Shown here piece by piece: positions 20,201 through 25,270 of a stretch of DNA of 64,000 nt. The stretch is from Pseudarcicella hirudinis (GTDB lineage Bacteria > Bacteroidota > Bacteroidia > Cytophagales > Spirosomataceae). Made by a program: the position numbers and the translations under genes. The DNA is taken from NCBI RefSeq assembly GCF_900115665.1, contig NZ_FOXH01000001.1, forward strand, positions 62,001-126,000, given 5' to 3'. Position 1 is the first letter of the stretch, and each line of letters starts with the position of its first letter. The notes beneath the pieces were generated by a model. It did no database searches. It was not told where the DNA came from and worked only from the letters and a program-made list of their open reading frames with translations.

Positions 20201-20337
20201 ACTGGGGCTGGGGAGTATGTGATTCTGATTGCGATGGTACTTTCTGCGACTCCAGTAGTGACAGTATTACCAAAACGCTGGGAATCAGAGTGCATATGGG
20301 AAGCGATGCAAAAAAATATGAGTTGTATATTCCCTAA
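14260..20337 (+). CDS. Giant secreted surface protein with carboxypeptidase-regulatory-like domains (2025 aa)
   Basis: The frame opens at a TTG at 14197, but the ATG at 14260 begins an ideal signal peptide (MKNKILLLLFVLLSWKTIAQ), so I use it. The N-terminal 200 residues are followed by a region resembling fibronectin-III (PPILIKPLEDEEVRVFQPQN, about 180-300), a Ser/Gly-rich low-complexity linker near 345-375, and beta-rich modules including CarboxypepD_reg-like domains (GRVKGSVVDEDGNGISV near 850; KISGKVFGTDSGSPLAKAKV near 1130). A second Gly-rich linker lies near 1030-1040. The C-terminal 500 residues are repetitive beta strands ending with a Cys cluster (WGVCDSDCDGTFCDSSS). No T9SS sorting domain and no catalytic motif are seen. 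It probably is a surface or envelope-spanning structural protein encoded with its barrel and Fn3 partners. Function unknown. Confidence 0.8.
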   Translation: MKNKILLLLFVLLSWKTIAQNAVNVNLQLVPPYSTRLSDYANNPGKAIIILQNTQRVAQTVYLRASISGDNGIQIFTNPNFRPVRGITLQPNIPYTLNIGDLQDLFDVNQLTARGITMDDIERKNGIPEGIYQVCVRAYDFVRQTTALSSDAPLGCTTIRLTQLEPPILIKPLEDEEVRVFQPQNMIFSWTVPAGSPVGTQYQLKIFEMIQPNRNPNDAFLSGTQPAFFEKTVTGNVYVLGPADPPLVVGRKYAWAVQALDQSSLNGRNQKGEGSSFRNNGRSEVRSFIYKNPEIQTVKTEVTTIPEKKPKASIPANFAVGKYVPIFANTVLSGTINYDFIDQSGNKNSSSGSGTSSSGTAKKSGNSPPAAAASYYPTGNGTYKNMTPANATALTNISTAYNPAFLSAILSVSERRKPLANIQVKLVVDYKMDGQLDGNKIQGNDKNYFSSMLKNYHEVIAVTKTDNNGNFKFTFVNTSPTKVLSADTSLTFGSGEFKNFFKGKITRSARIIVDSPYYTSPEDFLTYDEEKETSYKNLVAGVRDYELTVRLKNAEKILFGQKLQGDAVFKTTFNGYKVYLTRKNIPTEVPATEGDIPKPKKKIQGMEVIAEGVCNNNNEVVFKNLVVNLESGSNYYIITEKPDNKEVKAINNFTSGPAVYFALNKDYKDPDVSQNGQSIIIGGPGLDNATFNSEYETFTNIKCNVNMFPLYPRIEGFVYRSDNKKVPLTNGDVKFFYGDIAKLGLSLIFDATAKFKIPLDTKGHFDTGSGNLLMGPLTSEGNFAEPYSSFAYRLNASGFKPAGELIYEDKGKVRALAPGFYKYYDGIFLSPSGRVKGSVVDEDGNGISVVITPGTGAKDSTFNVKTTYKTSSAKSGSGKFGTVYVLSENTPPVKFDLPATSGKIKFHIDVKDESFFDFDSTFSIGDNSVVDLGKLVMKKKQHRIKVIVMEDKSPVPSPANNFKKTAADVSKFYASSGPKVVDSGNKLYTAFEKQEAEPNASQVLSTVLKYASEITYVKDASVEIRAGGGSGGGSPLSAKYSPAKAGSLSGNKNQPSQEDEGVAIAGLAPQKTDAKGTTGFKFSTESGANNFVIKVNHPDYAIKNTTVVNFPSKEEKAVIIMVQKSAKISGKVFGTDSGSPLAKAKVYVKEKPEVKAETKSDGTYELHGLQRGVPLTVIAEKSGSNYLGGSKLLTIMELSQNNVDFGLKKNDTLDVTKILGLPVTLTEIRNEGGKIKVTGSFNSIPSNPNFIYDSTKVLTFKDLEVTKSAEKNSAGLPYLKPVAGKVVTQTNKLVFQTYKKFSTIAENTSAGIVVSDGGGGKGQIKEKAYILTSAAFPDTKVDFTENRFYLTDLTVADKGQRVQMAIFAANTLPNRKIGIADASGNALKFKLFSTNLEAEADAEKSYINADSVRLFTIIHTNLKNVSPADLKISMGYLNLLYGKGLNTMQSTSSLTMSLEKWQLVADKYVIGNEGFILKSGKIKTGLLDVPFKDIKVTTEELLYGTYEVNELSLGGVIKIQPEAGVQFGYDSGKSHWSLKMDAKPGKSIVASFGGLPNLNPEDRFYFSNMSLYSDGSKGYDLASDQKDVTAFKLFRFKPKDIQVTDGSVNIPGFIDLNIPNLESKQTLLQFTKQGTSISTKVLPFDYEFKTNTLTVRVKAADNKITETGHFATGSVSEDGKFSFPMSLGKNKDTCGISLPKSATFNLASNGNSKLINMAGGLRVNSGNWSLLKFGGDIMGANGATGRLNLEVHGDIVADNQKVGVKNIDTPYGNIGIIYNFDKGQLEGHLHTEKDMGSGTFMKADINMVMGNEGWYFLGAGEFEKTNPVTKGMAATIIGMYPMTEEIRNIFKQYSWVYQLRGELPPIFPNQIKGFYIEGKAEIPVPIIPQFDIDLGVVSGKLSATIGADMRVSMNFSDGLTLGIGQSVFANVTAGVGGSIGIACGGLEASVTADVSVDGQVSTSGNWFVDGSAMLILKGSAYWGWGVCDSDCDGTFCDSSSDSITKTLGIRVHMGSDAKKYELYIP

Positions 20338-20399
20338 ATCAATTGAATAATTTACGGTTTATTCATTTCAACGGATCAGTTTAGTTTATATAGAAGATC

Positions 20400-22406
20400 A
20401 TGAAAAAGATACTTTTTTTCTCTGTTTTGTTCATCAGTACTCATTTATCCTTTTCACAAAAGGCTAACAATAACCTCATTGCCGTTGCCGGAAAAGGAGG
20501 AATCTATGTCAGTTTAGGTCGGCAGCCCATTAGCAAAAAAGCAGGAGGAAAAGGGATCCGAAGCGTTAAGGTGGAGCGGAAAGTCAATGATGAAGATTTT
20601 AAAGGACTGACAGAAATGGATGTTCCGACCAGCAGAAAAGAACTGACGGAACGTTTCCGGAAATACGATGCATTATTGCCGGTTCCTTCAAATCTGGACG
20701 ATAATACCTTAGGCAAAATCTGGGAAAAATGGGAAAAATATCAGGTAATCGACAGCTTAAAACGATATATTACCAATCCATCCCTGAGAATGGCTTTTGG
20801 TTTATTGTATCTTGACGAAAAGGTGCAGAACGGGAATACTTATTCTTACCGCATTTCCTTTACTGGAGAAGGTTTGAGCAGATCAGAACCTTATATCTCT
20901 ATCCCGGTGAGTCTCCCTAAACGACCTGCTGTTGCCGGATTGAAATACCTGCATAATATTTCAGAAGAAAATAAAATCCAGGTGCTTTTGAGCGTTGGAA
21001 AAGGAGATAAACCTTTCTTCCTCAAAGCTTATCGTCAGGAAGGTCTGAAAGGTAATTTTGTTCCGGTCAATGTTTCTTATGTTACATATCTGAGAAAAGG
21101 AGAACCAACGATTATGCTGATTGATGAGTTTGTGAAACCTCTTACAGCCTATAGATATACCATTAAACCGTTTGATTATTTTGGCAATGAGGGGCCACTG
21201 AGCGATACCATTACTGTAGCGGCTTATACTTATCAGAATGTACGGATTCCTTATAACCTGAAAGCTTTGGGGCTTTCTGAAAATCATGCCGTAAAGCTTA
21301 ACTGGGAAATACAAAGTCCTAATATCTTCAAAAGTATTCAGATCTGGAGAAGTGAATATTATGACAAAGATTTCCGCTTAATCGGAGAAACGCTGCCGAC
21401 AGAAAGCGAGTTTCTTGACAAAGACGTCCTTCCGATGAAAAAGTACTATTACTATCTCATTACTACCGGATTGATGGGAGAATTTTCCGGCCAGACGGCA
21501 AAATTCTTTACCTTATATGAGGATAAAACGGCAGTTTCTGCTCCCGGTAATCTTTATGTCCTTTCACATCCTGACGGGATACAACTCAAGTGGCAGACTT
21601 CAGAACCAAATCTGAAAGGGTATCATATTTACCGGGCAGGGATGAATGACTCGAAGTTTGAACTGGTACGGACTTTATTGCCTCATAATAACAGACTTAT
21701 TTTGCAGGAATATGTGGATTCCTCGGGAATACTCAGGCCAAATGCCTCTTATCGTTATTTTGTAATAGCTGAAAATACCAGTCATGTAATGAGTATGCCA
21801 TCAGATACTTCCAGTGGTGTTACCGGATTGAAAGTTGCCTTAAGTCCGCCTTTTGCTTTTACCGCAGAAAATGAAATGCCTTTGGTAAAATTACACTGGA
21901 CTGCTCCGTCTGCCAAGGAGGAGGCAGGTATTTCCGGTTATGAAATTTACAGAAAGAAAACAGGAGACGGGACTTTAGTGAAAATCGTGCAAATAGGAAC
22001 CAATGTTAATTATTTTAATGATTCTACGGCTGTTTTAGGAGCCTCTTACCAGTATCAGATTAAGACCTTGGGTTTTAACGGTGAATCAAGTAAGGCTGAC
22101 GAAAGCGGAGTTGTTTTGCTTCCAGTTCCTGAGATTCCGGTTCCGTTTGGACTGACTGCCTATAAAAATGAGCTTGGTGTGATTTTACAGTGGGATGAAG
22201 TACGTTACAGCGACCTGAAAGAAGTGAAACTGTATCGCTATGAACGAGGCGCTAAACCACAATTACTGGCTTCTTTAAAACCGGATGAATTGTCGTATGT
22301 TGACAAACAGACAGGAAAAGGGAAATTATTTTTTTACTACCTGGTTTCTTCTGACAGGGCGAATAACCAGAGTAAACCGAGTGAAGAGGTTTCTGTTTCT
22401 TATTAA
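20400..22406 (+). CDS. Secreted fibronectin type III domain protein (668 aa)
   Basis: Signal peptide 1-19 (ends SFSQ). A unique N-terminal region (20-190) is followed by about five fibronectin-III-like modules, recognisable by repeated signatures such as LKWQTSEPNLKGYHIYRAG, LHWTAPSAKEEAGISGYEIY, YQYQIKTLGFNGESS and LQWDEVRYSDLKEVKLYR, and the terminal FFYYLVSSDRANNQSKPSE. No sorting domain or enzyme domain is seen. It lies 62 bp after the giant surface protein on the same strand with no terminator between, so it is likely co-transcribed and may bind the same surface structure. Fn3 modules usually mediate protein or glycan contacts. Confidence 0.85.
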   Translation: MKKILFFSVLFISTHLSFSQKANNNLIAVAGKGGIYVSLGRQPISKKAGGKGIRSVKVERKVNDEDFKGLTEMDVPTSRKELTERFRKYDALLPVPSNLDDNTLGKIWEKWEKYQVIDSLKRYITNPSLRMAFGLLYLDEKVQNGNTYSYRISFTGEGLSRSEPYISIPVSLPKRPAVAGLKYLHNISEENKIQVLLSVGKGDKPFFLKAYRQEGLKGNFVPVNVSYVTYLRKGEPTIMLIDEFVKPLTAYRYTIKPFDYFGNEGPLSDTITVAAYTYQNVRIPYNLKALGLSENHAVKLNWEIQSPNIFKSIQIWRSEYYDKDFRLIGETLPTESEFLDKDVLPMKKYYYYLITTGLMGEFSGQTAKFFTLYEDKTAVSAPGNLYVLSHPDGIQLKWQTSEPNLKGYHIYRAGMNDSKFELVRTLLPHNNRLILQEYVDSSGILRPNASYRYFVIAENTSHVMSMPSDTSSGVTGLKVALSPPFAFTAENEMPLVKLHWTAPSAKEEAGISGYEIYRKKTGDGTLVKIVQIGTNVNYFNDSTAVLGASYQYQIKTLGFNGESSKADESGVVLLPVPEIPVPFGLTAYKNELGVILQWDEVRYSDLKEVKLYRYERGAKPQLLASLKPDELSYVDKQTGKGKLFFYYLVSSDRANNQSKPSEEVSVSY

Positions 22407-22500
22407 AAGGAGTGGTGTTAAAACATTGGAAAAGCTAAAAATGCTCAGTGTCATGTGTTTTTGACTTTTGTTTTGATATCCACTAATCTTTGATTGTATA

Positions 22501-22962
22501 TTATCCTTTGAATATTCTCATATCGAATGGAAATTTTTCAATTTTTTTGATAGTTATTCTGCTAAAATCTTTATGATTAGGATTAATAAGCACATTGTAG
22601 TCGCCCTGTGTAACGACAGAAGGAATAATTAATACACCATTTGTATTTTCAGCCACAAACTCATCACCAAATTTTTGGGTAGAAATCGGATGTGGAAAAT
22701 TTTTCCAGTCTGGTGGTAGATCCGTTTCGGAGATTTGTTTAGTAGCTATGTCATCAGGTATGTCAATTGTTAACATGACATAATCATCAGGCAGGGTTGC
22801 TAAAGTAAAGTGAACAGCCACCTCAGCCATTGCTAAGGACCTGTTTTGGGCAGTATAAATTAATTCTATGCCAATAGAGTTCCAGCGGGCTCCTTTAATA
22901 GCAGCTCCTATCCCTGAGAGAGGAGCTGCATATTTCTCCCTGGCAAGTCTGAATACTTCCAT
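22501..22962 (-). CDS. RES-domain toxin (NAD+-degrading family)
   Basis: Toxin half of an RES-Xre (MbcT/ParT-like) toxin-antitoxin pair. RES proteins degrade or modify NAD+ (phosphorolysis in MbcT) and arrest growth. Visible signatures are MEVFRLAREKY at the start, GARWNSIG, YTAQNRSLAMAE (with the conserved Glu) and IPSVVTQGDYNVLINPNHKD (conserved Ser). A longer frame begins at a TTG at 22971. I chose the ATG at 22962 because it begins with the family motif and follows the antitoxin stop by one base (TAA-A-ATG), allowing translational coupling. 153 aa is a normal length and all three eponymous R/E/S positions appear present, so it should be active. Expressed with the antitoxin under the palindromic operator at 23479-23517. 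Confidence 0.9.
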   Translation of the reverse strand: MEVFRLAREKYAAPLSGIGAAIKGARWNSIGIELIYTAQNRSLAMAEVAVHFTLATLPDDYVMLTIDIPDDIATKQISETDLPPDWKNFPHPISTQKFGDEFVAENTNGVLIIPSVVTQGDYNVLINPNHKDFSRITIKKIEKFPFDMRIFKG

Positions 22963-22963
22963 T

Positions 22964-23467
22964 TTACACAAGTATTCCGTGATTAATCCGAATTAATTCG
23001 CTGATAACCATCTCTTTCCCATAAGAGTCTTTCAATAATTCTATGGGTGCTAGTTTACCTAGTGCATAATTCGGAGTATTGAGCCATAACCTGAGTTTTT
23101 CTATATTACCAAATACATCAAGTCCGACTTTAGTAACTTCGGACATTTCAATGATTTTCTCAGAATGAACCGGTTTGAAATAATGTCCGGAAAATGCCTT
23201 GTACCTATGCAGTGATTTTGTTGAAATGTTAAGAAGGTCAGCCCAATCACTTTCAGTAAATGGGGCATAATCCTGAATTAAATTAAAAAGTGAATATGGA
23301 ATACCAGCTCTGATTGCAAGGATGATAAGTATTTTGCTTTCCAGAAAGCCTTCATAAGTAATCGACTTATTTACTTCAATCTGATGGTTTGTAATTCTGT
23401 CAGAATGCAAAAAGGCCGTGATTTCTCTGTTTAACCTGGTTTCGATATTTGATATTGTTGCTGACAT
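22964..23467 (-). CDS. Xre/MbcA/ParS-type antitoxin (DUF2384)
   Basis: Antitoxin and probable autorepressor of the RES toxin. The N-terminal/central part (about 30-95) includes an Xre-like helix-turn-helix (FTESDWADLLNISTKSLHRY). The C-terminal part (about 105-167) is the DUF2384 toxin-binding domain: VFGNIEKLRLWLNTPNYALG followed by PIELLKDSYGKEMVISELIRI and a short tail that in the family plugs the toxin active site. 167 aa is typical. It precedes the toxin in the operon, and its promoter is overlapped by an inverted repeat built of ACAATTGT cores, fitting repression by the TA complex. Confidence 0.9.
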   Translation of the reverse strand: MSATISNIETRLNREITAFLHSDRITNHQIEVNKSITYEGFLESKILIILAIRAGIPYSLFNLIQDYAPFTESDWADLLNISTKSLHRYKAFSGHYFKPVHSEKIIEMSEVTKVGLDVFGNIEKLRLWLNTPNYALGKLAPIELLKDSYGKEMVISELIRINHGILV

Positions 23468-23478
23468 AATTCTTATGA

Positions 23479-23517
23479 ATTCGACAATTGTCTATAAATA
23501 TATAACAATTGTCGAAT
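23479..23517 (-). promoter_or_regulatory. Palindromic operator over the RES-Xre promoter
   Basis: Perfect 13-bp inverted repeat ATTCGACAATTGT (23479-23491) and ACAATTGTCGAAT (23505-23517) with a 13-bp AT spacer. Each arm contains the 8-bp palindrome ACAATTGT; the two core centres are 21 bp apart, two helical turns, so two dimers could bind one DNA face. On the minus strand a promoter-like pair TTG (complement of 23523-23525) and TATATTTA (complement of 23495-23502), spacing 20, is overlapped by the arms. It lies 12 bp upstream of the antitoxin start. Confidence 0.7.
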
Positions 23518-23593
23518 CGGAACAAGCTTATTCTGAACAAGGAAACCTGTTAGTTTGTAAATTTAAGCCGACGGCCGACCGCTGAAAGTCTAT

Positions 23594-24412
23594 TCATGTG
23601 CTTTTAAGAATCAGATTACATAAAGCCCCTATGATAATGGCACTTCCGTAACTCAATAAAGTGCCAATCAGGATGTATTCCGACTTTTTACTTACAGAGG
23701 AACCATTTTGCTGATTATTCTCACTGAATCTGAGCAGGGATTTTGCCGCAATCAAAAAACCAATGGATTCATATTGTCCTGCAATGATCAGTGTGAGAAT
23801 AATAATCCTTTCCAGCATTCCGATCCACATACCGGCATTATCAAGGTCATTATCGTTTACATTTGGCGGAACCGGGGTCTGTAACTGCATCTGCCATTTT
23901 CTGGTGACAATATTAATAATGATAGAAACAGGCAGAGTACATAGGGCATAAGCAGTGAGGATAGTCATTGCCCCATAATTAGTGGTTAAATCGCTCCAAT
24001 AATCCAATGCAGTATCAAGCCTTTCAATCAGAAACAGCCATACTGCCAGAATAATGATAAGGTGCATACTCTGGTCAAGCAGAAAATACTTTAACTTTTT
24101 ATGGGAATATGCCGGGTCTTTCCTGTTAGTTCTGTAGGCTGAATTGAGCCTGCGGTCTTTGCTGATTTTCCAGATATCTATTCCTAAATGCGTAATGGCA
24201 ATAAACAGGGCGATATACCATAATTTCCATTCTCCCAGTAAAATCCAGGTTAAGAAGAAATGGACCGCTGCATGAAAATAAAGGTATTTTGACCGCAGAA
24301 AACGATCTTCCTTATCTTTTACCCAATCGTTGAATTGCAGGTGAAAATCTCCCAGTGTATGAGCCAGTAACAATTGTATTAATATGATAAACTGAGCGGA
24401 AGAAATATACAT
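23594..24412 (-). CDS. DUF3307 integral membrane protein
   Basis: Polytopic membrane protein of about seven helices. The N-terminal LLAHTLGDFHLQFNDWVKDK is the DUF3307 hallmark (His, Asp and Gln within the first helix), followed by the conserved HAAVHFFLTW and ITHLGIDIWK (His and Asp) segments; these conserved polar residues inside helices suggest a catalytic or metal-binding role. A soluble loop (RTNRKDPAYSHKKLK) precedes another group of helices. Its ATG lies 2 bp past the stop of the SatD-like gene, so the pair is translationally coupled. SatD plus DUF3307 is a recurring bacterial gene pair whose biochemical role is not known to me. 272 aa is slightly longer than typical. Confidence 0.82.
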   Translation of the reverse strand: MYISSAQFIILIQLLLAHTLGDFHLQFNDWVKDKEDRFLRSKYLYFHAAVHFFLTWILLGEWKLWYIALFIAITHLGIDIWKISKDRRLNSAYRTNRKDPAYSHKKLKYFLLDQSMHLIIILAVWLFLIERLDTALDYWSDLTTNYGAMTILTAYALCTLPVSIIINIVTRKWQMQLQTPVPPNVNDNDLDNAGMWIGMLERIIILTLIIAGQYESIGFLIAAKSLLRFSENNQQNGSSVSKKSEYILIGTLLSYGSAIIIGALCNLILKST

Positions 24413-24414
24413 AT

Positions 24415-25071
24415 TTAGCTTAGGTTGGCTTTTGTTACCTCATTGAAATGTTTGATAAATATTTCCACAGCCCCCCAGGAGGCAGCTTTAGCCCTTTGAT
24501 TAACAGAGGATTGTGCAATATTTAATATTTTTGAGATCTGAAGCTCCGTTTGTCCCGAAAGTTTCAGATATACCACATCCGCCTGAAGCGGCGTCCATTT
24601 ACTGATGATTGTTTCCAGTAATACCAGTCCGATATTAATGTCATTATTCAAGTTGGGCCAGGGAGATTGCAGACCTATTTGCTGGGGCAGTTTTTTCATA
24701 ACATCCAGTAATCTTCCTGAATTATGAAAGGCTTCCCCATCTGATTCTGATAATTTCTCAGATTTATAACTGATTTCTCCGATTCCGATGGCAATTCTTG
24801 CGTCCAGAGTCAGCTCAGAATCAAATTGGCTTTTTAGATAAGAACGCATTAATACGCAGAGCTTCAAAGCCTCCGCAGGAGAATCCAGCAATCCCTGAAA
24901 ACTATCTCCCCTGAAAATCTCAAACTGTATTTTCAGATGCATTTCGTTCTCAGATTCCGCCGAATACTTCCTGAAAAAAGTATCTAATTTCTGTAACAGC
25001 TTATCTCTTTTAAAGGCATCAAACTTGGTTGAGTTGATAATATCTCCCGTGATTACTGCATAATAACTCAT
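24415..25071 (-). CDS. SatD-like protein with cyclase-like motifs and C-terminal HTH
   Basis: The N-terminal half begins AVITGDIINST and has FRGDSF, LDARIAIGIGEI and DGEAFHNSGRLLD. This order resembles the class III nucleotidyl cyclase homology domain: metal Asp10 (GDI-x-NST), second metal Asp56 (GDSF), the beta strand before the hairpin, and Arg120 at the position of the transition-state Arg, with His116 where cyclases have Asn. The C-terminal part (about 160-200) is a sigma-region-4/LuxR-like helix-turn-helix (TELQISKILNIAQSSVNQRA). The family name SatD comes from an acid-tolerance locus in streptococci; its activity is not established. The DUF3307 gene follows after 2 bp, and an array of four palindromes lies upstream. 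Enzymatic activity is inference from motifs; the HTH may bind that array. Confidence 0.75.
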   Translation of the reverse strand: MSYYAVITGDIINSTKFDAFKRDKLLQKLDTFFRKYSAESENEMHLKIQFEIFRGDSFQGLLDSPAEALKLCVLMRSYLKSQFDSELTLDARIAIGIGEISYKSEKLSESDGEAFHNSGRLLDVMKKLPQQIGLQSPWPNLNNDINIGLVLLETIISKWTPLQADVVYLKLSGQTELQISKILNIAQSSVNQRAKAASWGAVEIFIKHFNEVTKANLS

Positions 25072-25084
25072 AGCATTTTTTTTG

Positions 25085-25115
25085 CTAATGTACAGTATTT
25101 TAATCGTACTGTCAA
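25085..25115 (-). promoter_or_regulatory. Candidate promoter of the SatD-like/DUF3307 operon
   Basis: On the minus strand: TTG (complement of 25113-25115), 20-bp spacer, TACATTAG (complement of 25085-25092), one mismatch from TAnnTTTG. The first palindrome of the upstream array ends 3 bp before the -33 element. The spacer is itself flanked by ACAGT/ACTGT half-sites. Confidence 0.4.
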
Positions 25116-25118
25116 AAA

Positions 25119-25227
25119 TTATCGTGCTGGAATACGATAATCGTCAATTATCGTTCTGTGATACGATATTTTTATATTATCGTGTTGAGGTACGATAATT
25201 GTTTATTATCGTACTGGAATACGATAT
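25119..25227 (-). repeat. Array of four 22-bp palindromes at exact 29-bp period
   Basis: Four units, 25119-25140, 25148-25169, 25177-25198 and 25206-25227, each TTATCGT-N8-ACGATAA (units 2 and 4 end in ACGATAT). Inner bases are also similar (CTGGAAT, CTGTGAT, TTGAGGT, CTGGAAT). The three 7-bp spacers differ (tcgtcaa, ttttata, ttgttta), so the sites rather than the whole period are conserved. A further half-site TAATCGTACTG lies at 25101. The array stands between the SatD-like gene and the HTCS1 stop codon, directly upstream of the candidate SatD promoter, and is most simply a multi-site operator or activator-binding array. Confidence 0.85.
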
Positions 25228-25270
25228 TTTTAGTTGAAATAGGGTATGACTATTTTTACCTGAACCCAAC

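Noticed and set aside
22962-22971. TTG start for the RES toxin at 22971
   Set aside because: The ATG at 22962 begins the conserved family motif and follows the antitoxin stop by one base.
23594-25071. Calling the SatD/DUF3307 pair a Pycsar or CBASS system
   Set aside because: The cyclase resemblance rests on short motifs with His in place of the catalytic Asn, and DUF3307 has no cyclic-nucleotide-binding domain that I can see; kept only as a hypothesis.
25119-25227. Regular repeats as a CRISPR array
   Set aside because: Units are palindromic with only 7-bp spacers and there are no cas genes; this is an operator-type array.
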